Source: Pseudomonas lalkuanensis (GTDB lineage Bacteria; Pseudomonadota; Gammaproteobacteria; Pseudomonadales; Pseudomonadaceae). From it: a stretch of DNA of 64,000 nt. Below the pieces are notes generated by a model. The model made no database searches, had not been told where the DNA came from, and was given only the letters and a program-made list of their open reading frames with translations. The position numbers and the translations under genes were made by a program. Of this stretch, positions 27,522 to 36,483 are shown piece after piece. Within the stretch, counting starts at the first letter, position 1. Every line of letters starts with the position of its first letter. The stretch spans positions 152,501 through 216,500 of the forward strand of contig NZ_CP043311.1 of NCBI RefSeq assembly GCF_008807375.1, read 5' to 3'.

Positions 27522-28520
27522 TTACTGCGCCTGGTAGATCTGGTCGAAGATGCCGCCGTCGTTGAAGAACTTGGGTTGGGCTTCCTTCCAGCCGTTGAAG
27601 TCCTTGTCCACGGTCACGAGGTCCAGTTTCGGGAATTGCTTGGCGAACTCGGCCGCGACCTTCTCGTTGCGCGGGCGGTAGAAATTCTTCGCCGCGATGC
27701 GCTGGCCTTCCTCGCTGTACAGGTACTGCAGGTAGGCTTCGGCGACCTTGCGGGTGCCCTTCTTGTCGACGTTCTTGTCGACCACCGACACCGGCGGCTC
27801 GGCCAGGATCGACAGGCTCGGCGCGACGATTTCGAAGTTCTCGCCACCTTGCTCTTTCAGCGCCAGGAAGGCTTCGTTTTCCCAGGCCAGCAGCACGTCG
27901 CCGATCTGGTTGTTGACGAAGGTGATGGTCGAGCCACGGGCGCCGGTGTCCAGCACCGGTACGTGCTTGTACAGCTCTTTCACGTATTCCTGTGCCTTGG
28001 CGTCGCTACCGTATTGCTTCTTGGCCCAGGCCCAGGCGGCCAGGAAGTTCCAGCGGGCGCCGCCGGAGGTCTTCGGGTTCGGGGTGATGACTTCAACGCC
28101 TTCCTTGGTCAGGTCGCCCCAGTCCTTGATGCCCTTGGGGTTGCCCTTGCGTACCAGGAACACGATGGTCGAGGTGTAGGGGGTGCTGTTCTGCGGCAGG
28201 CGCGCCTGCCAGTTTTCCGGGATCAGCTTGCCGAGCTTCTGCAGCTCGTCGATGTCGCCGGCCAGGGCCAGGGTCACCACGTCAGCCTTCAGGCCGTCGA
28301 TCACGGCGCGGGCCTGCTTGCCGGAGCCACCGTGGGATTGCTGTACCTTCACGTCGCCGCCGCCTTCGGCCTTCCAGTGCTTGGCGAAGGCAGCGTTGTA
28401 TTCCTGGTAGAGCTCGCGGGTCGGGTCGTAGGACACGTTGAGCAGTTCGGTGGCGGCGGCAGCCGGGCCGGCGATCAGGGCGCTGGCGAGGGCGGCGAGG
28501 GCGAAGCGGCGAATCGACAT
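27522..28520 (-). CDS. sbp: Periplasmic sulfate-binding protein
   Basis: A 332-residue exported solute-binding protein that captures sulfate for CysTWA. The signal peptide is [23 protein letters not shown] (cleavage near 23). The family motifs [51 protein letters not shown] and [16 protein letters not shown] are present; they carry the main-chain sulfate ligands. The ATG at 28520 follows AGGAGC at seven bases; an upstream TTG is an artefact of permissive start calling. It lies 129 bases after oscA and before cysT, with a hairpin in the second gap. Confidence 0.95.
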   Translation of the reverse strand: MSIRRFALAALASALIAGPAAAATELLNVSYDPTRELYQEYNAAFAKHWKAEGGGDVKVQQSHGGSGKQARAVIDGLKADVVTLALAGDIDELQKLGKLIPENWQARLPQNSTPYTSTIVFLVRKGNPKGIKDWGDLTKEGVEVITPNPKTSGGARWNFLAAWAWAKKQYGSDAKAQEYVKELYKHVPVLDTGARGSTITFVNNQIGDVLLAWENEAFLALKEQGGENFEIVAPSLSILAEPPVSVVDKNVDKKGTRKVAEAYLQYLYSEEGQRIAAKNFYRPRNEKVAAEFAKQFPKLDLVTVDKDFNGWKEAQPKFFNDGGIFDQIYQAQ

Positions 28521-28649
28521 TTTCAAGCTCCTGGAAACTGGAATTTTTTTTGGTGTTGGCTGGGGCTGGTTGTTGTGTGTTCGTCGAAACGCCCTCCGGC
28601 TGTCCGGTCGGGCCTCAAGCCTCGCGAGGCTTGAATGGAATCTGGTGGA

Positions 28650-28832
28650 TCAGTGGTTGCGCTGGTTCGGTTGCTGCAAGCGGAATTTTTCCTTGCGTTC
28701 TATCTGCACTACCTGGCCGTTGTGCACGGTGATCTCCACCGAGCCGAAACGCAGACCATGCAGGGCGGCCTGGATTTCGCGCAGGATGCTGGCCTCGTCC
28801 TGGCCTTCCACGCTACGAAGAGTTGCGCTCAT
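28650..28832 (-). CDS. oscA: OscA-type small protein (DUF2292)
   Basis: A 60-residue protein of the YezD/DUF2292 family. The core ILREIQAALHGLRFGSVEITVHNGQVVQIERKEKFRL (about 16-52) is the whole domain. In Pseudomonas a gene of this kind upstream of sbp has been named oscA and linked to organosulfur use and chromate tolerance (recalled, not searched). AGGAGC precedes the ATG by seven bases. It is first in the oscA-sbp-cysTWA cluster, and the AT-rich promoter region upstream carries a long palindrome. Its biochemical function is unknown; binding to nucleic acid or acting as a sulfur-status factor are both possible. Confidence 0.85.
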   Translation of the reverse strand: MSATLRSVEGQDEASILREIQAALHGLRFGSVEITVHNGQVVQIERKEKFRLQQPNQRNH

Positions 28833-28918
28833 TATCGTGCTCCTAGAAATGGGGCCCGCGGCGTGGGTCAGGAAGGGTTTCCGCGTGGCGTGGAGCGAAT
28901 CTTAATCAGGGTCCTAAT

Positions 28919-28943
28919 ATTCTTAAAAATACTATTTAAGAAT
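28919..28943. promoter_or_regulatory. Long palindrome in the oscA-sbp-cys promoter region
   Basis: ATTCTTAAA, seven bases, TTTAAGAAT: perfect 9-bp arms in the AT-rich stretch 87 bases upstream of oscA. This is the most AT-rich part of the surrounding 10 kb. Placement fits a CysB (LysR-type) activation site for the sulfate operon. A TTATATAACCAG sequence adjoins it at 28946-28957. Confidence 0.6.
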
Positions 28944-29036
28944 TTTTATATAACCAGAATTAGATTCGGCTCAGGCGGACGGATGGGCTCGCCAGAAGCG
29001 GCGGGCGTCGCTGGCGCCTGACTGCTTGCTCTGCCG

Positions 29037-30941
29037 TCAGGCTGGCGGCCAGAGGCGCTCGACTTCGCTCACCGGCAGCGGGCGGCTGAACAGGTAGCCC
29101 TGGCCGTAATCGCAGCCCAGTTCGCGGAGGAATCCGGCCTGGGCGTCTTCCTCGATGCCCTCGGCCAGCACGCAGAGGCCCAGGCTGTGGCCCAGCGCGG
29201 TGACCGCACTGGCGATGGCGATATCGTTCCGGTCGTCCGGCAGGCCGCGAACGAAGCTCTGGTCGATCTTCAGCTTGTGTACCGGAAGGCGCTTGAGGCG
29301 CTGGAGCGAGGAATAGCCCGTGCCGAAGTCGTCGATGGCCAGGCGCACGCCCAAATCGCGCAGGCGGGTAAGCAGGGCCTCGGCGGTGTCCGGGTCCTCC
29401 ATCACCGCGCTTTCAGTGATTTCCAGCTCCAGGTATTTCGGGTCCAGACCGGTGGCGGCCAGTACGCGCGCGACTTCGCCATCCAGTTCGGCGCGGCGGA
29501 ACAGCCGGCAGGACAGGTTCACCGCCATGAAGGTCAGCGCGTGGCCCTGTTCCAGCCAGTGCCGCATCTGCCGGCAGGCCTGTTCGAGCACCCAGGTGTC
29601 GATGCTGTCGATCAACCCGCTTTCCTCGGCTATCGGCAGGAACTCGCCGGGCGCTACCAGGCCGCGCTCGGGGTGCTCCCAGCGCACCAGCGCCTCGAAG
29701 CCGATCAGGCGGCTATCGGCCAGGCGCTGGATGGGCTGGTAGTGAACCCGCAGCTGTTCCCGTTCCAGCGCCTGGCGCAGGGCGCTGGCCAGTTCGATGC
29801 GCTGGCGTGCCTGCTCGGTCAGCTCCTGGCTGTAGAAGGCATAGGAGTCGCGGCCCGTGCTCTTGGCCTTGAACAGCGCCGAGTCGGCGTTGCGCATCAC
29901 CTGTTCGACGTTGGCGTCGTCATCCGGGAACAGGCTGATCCCCAGGCTGGTGCTGATGAACAGGTCGTGACCACCCAGGCGGAAGGGCGTCGACAGATCG
30001 GCGCGGATGCGCTCGGCCAGTTCCGCCGCTTGGTTGGCCTGGGGGCAGTTGTCCCAGAGCAGGCCGAACTCGTCACCACCCAGGCGGGCCAGGGTCATGC
30101 CGCCTTCCAGCAGGCCCTGCAGGCGCACGCCGACCATCTTCAGCAGCAGGTCGCCCTGGGAGTGGCCGAGGCTTTCGTTGATGTGCTTGAAGTGGTCCAG
30201 GTCCAGCAGCAGTACCGCACCGCGCTGCTTCTCGCGGCGGGTGCGCTCCAGCACCTGCTCGACGCGCTCGGTGAACAGCAGCCGGTTGGGCAGGTTGGTC
30301 AGCGGGTCGTGGTGGGCGAGGAAGTCCAGTTCGTGCTGGGAACGCTTGATCGCGCTGATGTCGGAGAACACCGCCACGTAATGGGTGAGCTGGCCGTCCT
30401 CGTCGTGGATGGCGCGGAGGTTCTGCCACAGCGGGTAGATCTCGCCATTCTTGCGCCGGTTCCAGACTTCGCCGCTCCACTCCCGGCGGTTTGTCAACGC
30501 ATGCCACATGGCCTGGTAGAAGGCGGGGGTGTGGCGCCCGGAACTGAAAATGCGCGGGTTCTTGCCAAGCACCTCGGCTTCCTGGAAACCGGTGATGCGG
30601 GAGAAGGCACGGTTGACGTGGACGATCTGGCTTTGGGCATCGGTGACCAGCACGCCTTCCTGGGTGCTGTCGAATACCGCGGCGGCCTGGCGCAGGCTGC
30701 TTTCATGGGCGCGGCGGGCGTCCAGGTAGCCCTTCAGGCGGCGCAGCTGCAGGCAGGCCAGGGCGAACAGCAACAGGCTGGTGACCAGCACGAAGAGCAG
30801 CCCCTTGGCGGTCTGCAGCTCGGCCAGCCGCTCGGGTTCGTTCACCAGGGCGAGCAGGATGCGGTCGCTGAACAGCACCCAGAGGCTGGCGAGAACGGAG
30901 TAGGGAAGCGCCAGTTTCAGGGCGCTGAATTTGGAACGCAT
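29037..30941 (-). CDS. Membrane PAS-GGDEF-EAL protein, cyclic-di-GMP turnover
   Basis: A 634-residue protein: N-terminal region with two membrane segments (about 8-30 and 47-65), PAS domain (about 85-195), GGDEF domain with intact GGDEF at 288-292, and EAL domain with EAL at 416-418 plus DDFGTGYSSL. No RxxD inhibitory site precedes GGDEF (the residues are EGGM..). Both catalytic signatures are intact, so it could make or, more likely, degrade cyclic-di-GMP. A GGDEF-EAL gene sits beside desA in P. aeruginosa too (PA0285, recalled). Start at 30941 has AGGAAGG upstream; a GTG at 30968 is possible. It is divergent from desA. Confidence 0.88.
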   Translation of the reverse strand: MRSKFSALKLALPYSVLASLWVLFSDRILLALVNEPERLAELQTAKGLLFVLVTSLLLFALACLQLRRLKGYLDARRAHESSLRQAAAVFDSTQEGVLVTDAQSQIVHVNRAFSRITGFQEAEVLGKNPRIFSSGRHTPAFYQAMWHALTNRREWSGEVWNRRKNGEIYPLWQNLRAIHDEDGQLTHYVAVFSDISAIKRSQHELDFLAHHDPLTNLPNRLLFTERVEQVLERTRREKQRGAVLLLDLDHFKHINESLGHSQGDLLLKMVGVRLQGLLEGGMTLARLGGDEFGLLWDNCPQANQAAELAERIRADLSTPFRLGGHDLFISTSLGISLFPDDDANVEQVMRNADSALFKAKSTGRDSYAFYSQELTEQARQRIELASALRQALEREQLRVHYQPIQRLADSRLIGFEALVRWEHPERGLVAPGEFLPIAEESGLIDSIDTWVLEQACRQMRHWLEQGHALTFMAVNLSCRLFRRAELDGEVARVLAATGLDPKYLELEITESAVMEDPDTAEALLTRLRDLGVRLAIDDFGTGYSSLQRLKRLPVHKLKIDQSFVRGLPDDRNDIAIASAVTALGHSLGLCVLAEGIEEDAQAGFLRELGCDYGQGYLFSRPLPVSEVERLWPPA

Positions 30942-31112
30942 GGGCGCGGCCTTCCTGGCTGGGGTCACACGTGGGTGCGCATTATAGGAGCAACCGACGA
31001 TCGGGGGGCTTCCATCTAAAAGAGAGGATGGTTTTCTACGGGGGCTTTGTGATAATTCGAGCCAGATTCGCGCAACAAGCCCCGATTCACTTCACCCGAG
31101 GCAACACTATCC

Positions 31113-32297
31113 ATGTGGTACAACGGATTCCTTGACCTGTCGCTGTGGCAACTGGTGGCGGTCACTCTGGTGCTGACCCATATCACCATCGTCAGCGTCA
31201 CCGTCTATCTGCACCGTTATTCGGCGCACCGTTCGCTGGAGCTGCATCCGGCGCTCAAGCATTTCTTCCGTTTCTGGCTGTGGATGACCACCGCCATGAA
31301 TACCCGCGAGTGGACGGCCATCCACCGCAAGCACCACGCCAAGTGTGAAACCGTCGACGATCCCCACAGTCCGGTGATCAAGGGCCTGGGCACCGTCCTG
31401 CGCAAGGGCGCGGAGCTGTACGCGGAAGAAGCGAAGAACGAAGAGACCCTGCGCATCTATGGCAAGAACTGCCCGGATGACTGGATGGAGCGCAACGTCT
31501 ACAGCCGCTATCCCATTGGCGGCGTGACCCTGATGGCACTGATCGACCTGGCGCTGTTCGGCGCCGCCGGCATCACCATCTGGGCGGTGCAGATGATGTG
31601 GATTCCGGTCTGGGCCGCGGGCGTGATCAATGGCCTGGGCCACGCCATCGGCTATCGCAACTTCGAATGCCGCGACGCTGCGACCAACCTGGTGCCCTGG
31701 GGCATCCTGATTGGCGGCGAAGAGCTGCACAACAACCACCACACCTACCCGAACTCCGCCAAGCTTTCGGTGAAGAAGTGGGAGTTCGACATGGGCTGGG
31801 CCTGGATCAAGCTGTTCAGCTTCCTCGGCATGGCCAAGGTGCAGCGCGTGGCGCCCATCGCCCATCGCGTCGAAGGCAAGGGCAGCATGGACATGGACAC
31901 CGCCATGGCCATCCTCAACAACCGTTTCCAGATCATGGCCCAGTACCGCAAGCTGGTGATCGGCCCGCTGGTGAAGCAGGAACTGGCCAAGGCCGACGAG
32001 TCCGTCCGCCATCTGTTCCGCCGCGCCAAGCGCCTGCTCTCCCGCGAGACCAGCCTGCTCGACGAAACCCACCAGGCGCGCATCGCCGCCATGCTGGAGC
32101 AGAGCCAGGCCCTCAAGGTGATCTACGAGAAGCGCCTGGCGCTGCAGCAGATCTGGGTCAAGACCAGCGCCAATGGCCACGAGATGCTCGAAGCCATGAA
32201 GCAGTGGGTGTACGAGGCCGAGGCCAGCGGCATCCAGTCCCTGCGCGACTTCGCCGAACAGCTGAAAACCTACTCCCTGCGTCCGGCCGCCGCCTGA
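31113..32297 (+). CDS. desA: Delta-9 acyl-lipid desaturase
   Basis: A 394-residue membrane desaturase that introduces a cis-9 double bond into phospholipid acyl chains. The three histidine boxes are HRYSAH at 34-39, HRKHH at 71-75 and HNNHH at 206-210, with GHAIG at 176-180. The C-terminal ~140 residues after the last membrane span are charged and helical, as in the Pseudomonas DesA group. Length and its position next to a GGDEF-EAL gene match DesA. It is separate from the desaturase-like gene at 17.7 kb, which has different box spacing and a rubredoxin partner. The ATG at 31113 has a weak GAGG site 11 bases upstream. Confidence 0.92.
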   Translation: MWYNGFLDLSLWQLVAVTLVLTHITIVSVTVYLHRYSAHRSLELHPALKHFFRFWLWMTTAMNTREWTAIHRKHHAKCETVDDPHSPVIKGLGTVLRKGAELYAEEAKNEETLRIYGKNCPDDWMERNVYSRYPIGGVTLMALIDLALFGAAGITIWAVQMMWIPVWAAGVINGLGHAIGYRNFECRDAATNLVPWGILIGGEELHNNHHTYPNSAKLSVKKWEFDMGWAWIKLFSFLGMAKVQRVAPIAHRVEGKGSMDMDTAMAILNNRFQIMAQYRKLVIGPLVKQELAKADESVRHLFRRAKRLLSRETSLLDETHQARIAAMLEQSQALKVIYEKRLALQQIWVKTSANGHEMLEAMKQWVYEAEASGIQSLRDFAEQLKTYSLRPAAA

Positions 32298-32314
32298 CGC
32301 TGGAAGCGCCCATG

Positions 32315-32345
32315 AAAAGGCCGGCTCAATGCCGGCCTTTTTTGT
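32315..32345 (+). terminator. Terminator after desA
   Basis: AAAGGCCGGC / GCCGGCCTTT with a TCAAT loop and a run of T residues, about 18 bases after the desA stop codon. A strong Rho-independent terminator that could also work leftward. Confidence 0.9.
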
Positions 32346-32370
32346 TTGCGCGCGGGGCGAAACGAGGCTT

Positions 32371-32459
32371 GTGGGGGCGAATTCATTCTCTGACCGGAGC
32401 GCAGGTTCGGCTTGCGAAATTTCAGGGGCAGCTGCGCTGCCTTTCGCGATAGCGCCCAC
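32371..32459. repeat. REP-like element, degenerate
   Basis: Left edge GTGGGGGCGAATTCATTC and right edge GCGATAGCGCCCAC frame an element whose inner part (CGGAGCGCAGGTTCG ... GCTGCGCTGCC) matches the repeat at 19872. It lies between desA and the convergent porin gene. Confidence 0.65.
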
Positions 32460-32470
32460 CATCCCGGAAC

Positions 32471-33802
32471 TCAGAACACCTCGATCGGGTAGTCCACGAT
32501 CAGGCGCAGCTCGTCGATGTCGTTGTCCACCGCGCTGTAGCCGTCGCCGCCGCGATGGTTGGCCCAGCGGGCGCGCAGCGCGAGGTCCTTCGCCGGGCCT
32601 TGCTGGACCACGTAGCGGATATCCAGGTCGCGCTCCCAGTGCTTGGCGTCCTTGCCGTCGGCGCTGAACCAGTAGCCGTAGCCGGGGCTGTTCGGGTCCA
32701 CCTTGGTCAGGTCCAGCTCGCCACGGGAATAGGCCACCTGGGCGCTCAGGCCGGGGATACCGAGGCCGGCGAAGTCATAGGCGTACTGCAGCTTCCAGGA
32801 TTTCTCGTTGGGGCCGTTGAAGTCCGAGTACTGCTGGGAGTTGTCCAGGTAGATGCTGTCGCCCTGGTTGATGTAGTCGAAGGGCGTGTTGCCGTTGACC
32901 TTCTGGTAGGCGGCGGTGACGGTGTGGTGGCCGATGCCCACCGCGAAGTGCGCGCTCCAGGTGTTGTTCTCGATGTCGCCGAGCAGGGCGTCGCCGGCAT
33001 CCTGGGTACGATAGTAATTGATGCCGGGATTCAGGCTGACCAGCTCGTTCAGCTGCCACGAGTAGTCGAGGTTCGCGTAGTACTGCTTCCACACATCCTG
33101 CAGCTCGGCAGCATAGAGGCTGCTGGAGAGGCCTTCGATGCCGGTCCAGGTGCCGCCCAGCCAACTGATGTGATGACTCCTGCGGCCGTCCGGGAAGACG
33201 CCGTAGGAGGTGTCGATACGGCGATGGCCGCTCTGGTTGTAGGGCTTGTTGAAGCTCACCTGGCCGCCTTCCAGGCGCAGGTCCTGGACGCTCTGGTTGA
33301 CCAGGCTCACGCCACGGAAAGTCTGCGGCAGCATGCGGGTGGCGCCGCCGGCGATCACCGGGTTGCTGATGAACTGGTCGCCGAGCTTCAGCTCGGAGTC
33401 GAAGCCACGCAGCTTGAGCGCCGCGCCACCGCTGGAGAAGGAATCCGGCGCTTCGCCGAACTTGAGCCCCTCCTTGTCCGGCGCGGTGACCGGGAGAATG
33501 GACGAGCCGCCGGTACCGCCACCGCCGTCCAGCTTCAGGCCGAGCATGCCGTAGGCATCCACGCCGACGCCGATCATGCCCGGGGTGTAGCCGGAGCTGA
33601 ACAGGCCGATGAAGCCCTGACCCCATTCCTGGCTGTTCTGCACCTGCGGGTCGCGGCGGTCGCGGTTGAAGTAGTAGTTGCGGGTCTGGATGGTCAGATG
33701 GGAACCCTCGACGAAGCCTTCGCCTGCGGCGGCATCGTCGGCCTGTGCGTTGGTGGCCAGCAGCGCGAGGGCGAGTGGGGTCATCAGGTACTTGGCGTTC
33801 AC
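32471..33802 (-). CDS. OprD-family outer-membrane porin (OprE-like)
   Basis: A 443-residue porin. A signal peptide ([21 protein letters not shown]) precedes a mature barrel beginning [30 protein letters not shown]. The OprD-family hallmarks are the RNYYFNRD motif, [36 protein letters not shown], and the C-terminal IVDYPIEVF ending in phenylalanine. OprD proteins are substrate-specific channels for amino acids or organic anions. The GTG at 33802 is chosen as start because AAAGGAGC lies nine bases upstream and the signal peptide begins there. Position beside desA matches OprE of P. aeruginosa (recalled). Its substrate cannot be told from sequence. Confidence 0.88.
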   Translation of the reverse strand: MNAKYLMTPLALALLATNAQADDAAAGEGFVEGSHLTIQTRNYYFNRDRRDPQVQNSQEWGQGFIGLFSSGYTPGMIGVGVDAYGMLGLKLDGGGGTGGSSILPVTAPDKEGLKFGEAPDSFSSGGAALKLRGFDSELKLGDQFISNPVIAGGATRMLPQTFRGVSLVNQSVQDLRLEGGQVSFNKPYNQSGHRRIDTSYGVFPDGRRSHHISWLGGTWTGIEGLSSSLYAAELQDVWKQYYANLDYSWQLNELVSLNPGINYYRTQDAGDALLGDIENNTWSAHFAVGIGHHTVTAAYQKVNGNTPFDYINQGDSIYLDNSQQYSDFNGPNEKSWKLQYAYDFAGLGIPGLSAQVAYSRGELDLTKVDPNSPGYGYWFSADGKDAKHWERDLDIRYVVQQGPAKDLALRARWANHRGGDGYSAVDNDIDELRLIVDYPIEVF

Positions 33803-33913
33803 TTTCTTGTTGCTCCTTTGGTCTTGGCAGTGCAGGGGGCACGGCGCGGCCGCCTCTGGCGGGTGGCTAGGCCGGTGAAACATCAGCCTCCTGGCGTTGG
33901 CGGCGGACAGCGC

Positions 33914-33941
33914 AAAAAAAGGCCGCTCATGGTGAGCGGCC
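33914..33941 (-). terminator. Minus-strand terminator after the small secreted protein gene
   Basis: GGCCGCTCA TGG TGAGCGGCC is a perfect 9-bp-arm hairpin; on the minus strand it is followed by seven T residues (plus-strand A-run at 33914-33920). It lies 70 bases beyond the stop of the minus-strand gene at 34012. Confidence 0.85.
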
Positions 33942-34011
33942 TGAACAGGACGTCGATAAAGGAGCTGTCACGCATCAACGTCAGGAGGTGGAGAACAGGG
34001 AGGGGCGGGGA

Positions 34012-34215
34012 TCAGCTGTCCTGGCGGGCTTCGGACTGCTTCTGCTGATCGGCGCCTTGCTTGGCGATTGCTTCCTGCTGGGCGGCGTCAGCGCGCTGCT
34101 CGGCCAGCGCTGCATTGCGCGCAACAAAGGTGCCGGACTCTTCGGCCAGGGTCAGTTGCGAGAAAAACAGGGGAAATACGGCGAAAACGGCGGCAAAAAT
34201 CGCATTACGTTGCAT
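34012..34215 (-). CDS. Small secreted protein of unknown function
   Basis: A 67-residue protein with an apparent signal peptide (MQRNAIFAAVFAVFPLFFSQLTLA, about 24 residues) and a mature part of about 43 residues rich in Ala, Gln and charged residues (RNAALAEQRADAAQQEAIAKQGADQQKQSEARQDS), likely helical. No motif is recognised. The ATG at 34215 has GAGG nine bases upstream, and a dedicated terminator follows, so it is probably expressed as its own unit. An alternative start 12 codons earlier has no ribosome-binding site. Confidence 0.6.
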   Translation of the reverse strand: MQRNAIFAAVFAVFPLFFSQLTLAEESGTFVARNAALAEQRADAAQQEAIAKQGADQQKQSEARQDS

Positions 34216-34305
34216 AGCTTGGAACCTCTCGGATGGTTTCTTGCGAAACATGGCGCCATCTTAGGGAGGCCCCTGGAGGGGAAAAATAGCGGTTTCAGTG
34301 AAGAA

Positions 34306-35271
34306 CTATTTCTCGCGACGCAACAATTTGGAATTGATTGCCCAGTGCTTCGGATCTTCCAGCAGGGTCTCGTCCTGTGTCAGCAACGGGGGCAGCTCCG
34401 CCTTGAGGAACTCCACCCAGGTCTTGATCTTGGCGTCGAGGAAGCGCCGCGAGGGGTAGATCGCATAGATGTTGCGCTCGCGCAGGCGGTGCTCCGGCAG
34501 CAGCCGCAGCAGCTTGCCTTCGCGCATGGGCGGGCAGGCGACGAAGGAGGGCAGCAGGCAGATGCCCATGCCGGCCTGGGCGGCCTTGGCCAGGGACTCG
34601 GCAACGTTCACCTGGAAGCTCTCGGCGGGCAGCACGTTGAACTCGCCCTGCTCGCCGCTGAACAGCCAGCTGTCCTCGTAGAGCGGGTCGAGCAGGCGCA
34701 GGTAGCGGTGATGCTGGAGGTCCGCCGGGTCGACGGGGATGCCGTGCTTCTTCAGGTAGCCGGGCGCGGCGCAGAGCACGCTGAACATCGGCCCCAGTAC
34801 CTGGGCCACCATCTGCGAGTCGGGCAGCTCGCGGGCGAAGGTGATGATGACGTCATGGCCGTCTTCCAGCAGGTCGGGGGTGCGCTGCGACAGGGTCAGC
34901 TCCACCACCACTTCCGGATACAGCTCGGAGTAGCGCGCTACCAGTGGCGTGAGGTGCTGCAGGCCGAGGCCGGTCATGGTGTGCACCCGCAGGCGGCCAT
35001 GGGGCTTGAGGTGGGCGCCACGCGCTTCGGCGGCGGCTTCGTCCACTTCACCGAGGATCAGCCGGCAGCGCTGCAGGTAGCGTTCGCCGACTTCGGTCAG
35101 CGCCAGGCGGCGGGTGGTGCGATGCAGCAGGCGGGCCTGGAGCTGCTGTTCCAGCTCCGACACCAGGCGTGACACCTGGGCGGTGGACAGGTCCATGGCC
35201 TGGGCGGCGGCGGTGAAGCTGCCGGTGTCTATCACCCGGACGAAAACCCGCATGCTGTGGAGCGTGTCCAT
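34306..35271 (-). CDS. LysR-family transcriptional regulator
   Basis: A 321-residue LysR regulator. Its N-terminal winged HTH (about 1-60: MDTLHSMRVFVRVIDTGSFTAAAQAMDLSTAQVSRLVSELEQQL) is typical of the CrgA/AaeR subgroup, and the effector domain runs from about 90 to 300. GAGGGG precedes the ATG at 35271 by six bases. It is divergent from an EmrA-like/DUF2955 pump with a palindrome in the 150-base gap, so it most likely controls that pump. Such LysR-pump pairs usually respond to aromatic acids or other toxic compounds. Confidence 0.88.
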   Translation of the reverse strand: MDTLHSMRVFVRVIDTGSFTAAAQAMDLSTAQVSRLVSELEQQLQARLLHRTTRRLALTEVGERYLQRCRLILGEVDEAAAEARGAHLKPHGRLRVHTMTGLGLQHLTPLVARYSELYPEVVVELTLSQRTPDLLEDGHDVIITFARELPDSQMVAQVLGPMFSVLCAAPGYLKKHGIPVDPADLQHHRYLRLLDPLYEDSWLFSGEQGEFNVLPAESFQVNVAESLAKAAQAGMGICLLPSFVACPPMREGKLLRLLPEHRLRERNIYAIYPSRRFLDAKIKTWVEFLKAELPPLLTQDETLLEDPKHWAINSKLLRREK

Positions 35272-35295
35272 TGTTACCCCTCGTGTAAGGCAGCT

Positions 35296-35311
35296 TCTCG
35301 CAATCGCGAGA
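35296..35311. promoter_or_regulatory. Palindrome in the lysR-pump divergent promoter
   Basis: TCTCGC AATC GCGAGA: perfect 6-bp arms, 25 bases upstream of lysR and 111 bases upstream of the pump gene. A plausible LysR-family recognition site for auto-control and pump activation. Confidence 0.55.
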
Positions 35312-35421
35312 TTATCCACGATTCCCAGATAAATATACTGGCTCCCCAGAGCGGCGAAGGCCGAGGTCCTGCCGTTCCCGTCTTCCCACCCGCCTTCGCG
35401 GCGGGCCCCTTCGAGGTACGC

Positions 35422-36483
35422 ATGACTCCGGATCAAAGATTCGCCCGTCGGGTCCAGGCGGCCATCGTCCTGTTCGTCCTGCTGTTCGCCTACTTCCTGG
35501 CGGCGGACCTGTGGATGCCCATCACGCCCCAGGCGCAACTGACCCGCCCGGTGCTGCGCATCGCCCCACGGGTGGACGGCCAGGTCCTGGATGTCGCCGT
35601 CGCCAACAACCAGCACGTCGAGGCCGGCCAGCTGCTGTTCCGACTTGATCCCGAACCCTTCCGCCTCGCCGTGCGCGCCGCCGAGCTGGCGCTGGAGCAG
35701 GCCGGGCAGGACAACCGCCAGTTCGACGCCGCCATTGCCGCCGCCCGTGCGGACCAGGCCGCCGCCCAGGCCTCGGCCGCCGAGCTGCAGCGCGAGGCTG
35801 CACGCCTAGGCCGCCTGGTGCAGAGCCAGCACGTGTCGCGCCAGCTCTTCGAACAGACCGAAGCCCAGCGCCAATCGGCCCAGGCCAAGCTGGCGGCTGC
35901 CGGTGCGCGGATTCGCGAGCTGCTGGCCCAGCGCGGTGCCGCCGGCGATGACAACCTGCGCCTGCGCCAGGCCCGCAACGCCCTGGACCAGGCCCGCCTG
36001 CAACTTCAATACAGCGAAGTGCGCGCCGAACGCGCCGGCACCCTGAGCAACCTGCAGCTGTCCCCCGGCGCCTTCCTGCACGCCGGCAACCCGGTGGCTG
36101 CACTGGTGGCGGACGATGCTGATATCAGCGCCGACTTTCGCGAGAAGGCCCTGCGTTACGTGCGCCTGGACGACGGCGCCTCGGTGGTGTTCGACGCCCT
36201 GCCAGGGCACATCTTCCAGGCCAGGGTCAGCGCCATCGACGCTGGCGTGAAAGAAGGCCAGCTCGATGCCAACGGCGACCTCGCCGCCCCGGCGATTTCC
36301 GATCGCTGGGTACGCGACGCGCAGCGCCAGCGCCTGCACGTCAGCCTCACCGAAGCCTTGCCCCACGCGCTGCCAAGCGGCGCCAAGGCAACGGTCCAGC
36401 TCTACCCACGCGACTCGCTCCTGGCCGACCTCTTCGGTCGCCTGCAGATCGCCGTGATCAGCATCCTGCACTACGTGTACTGA
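35422..36483 (+). CDS. HlyD/EmrA-type membrane-fusion protein
   Basis: A 353-residue adaptor protein with one N-terminal membrane helix (about 11-33) and a periplasmic part. The paired biotinyl-lipoyl halves are RIAPRVDGQVLDVAVANNQHVEAGQLLFRLD (about 50-80) and LQYSEVRAERAGTLSNLQLSPGAFL (about 192-216). Between them lies a long coiled-coil hairpin (about 85-190) rich in Ala, Gln and Glu. It links an inner-membrane transporter to the outer membrane or works in a two-component pump with the DUF2955 protein whose start overlaps its stop codon. The ATG at 35422 has GAGGT six bases upstream. Confidence 0.87.
   Translation: MTPDQRFARRVQAAIVLFVLLFAYFLAADLWMPITPQAQLTRPVLRIAPRVDGQVLDVAVANNQHVEAGQLLFRLDPEPFRLAVRAAELALEQAGQDNRQFDAAIAAARADQAAAQASAAELQREAARLGRLVQSQHVSRQLFEQTEAQRQSAQAKLAAAGARIRELLAQRGAAGDDNLRLRQARNALDQARLQLQYSEVRAERAGTLSNLQLSPGAFLHAGNPVAALVADDADISADFREKALRYVRLDDGASVVFDALPGHIFQARVSAIDAGVKEGQLDANGDLAAPAISDRWVRDAQRQRLHVSLTEALPHALPSGAKATVQLYPRDSLLADLFGRLQIAVISILHYVY

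Noticed and set aside
29187..31019. Plus-strand frame of 610 codons opposite the GGDEF-EAL gene
   Set aside because: Repetitive Gln/Gly/Ala-rich translation typical of antisense frames; the minus strand has intact GGDEF and EAL motifs.
32555..34048. Plus-strand frame of 497 codons opposite the OprE-like porin
   Set aside because: Shadow of the porin gene; no homology-like motifs, no ribosome-binding site.
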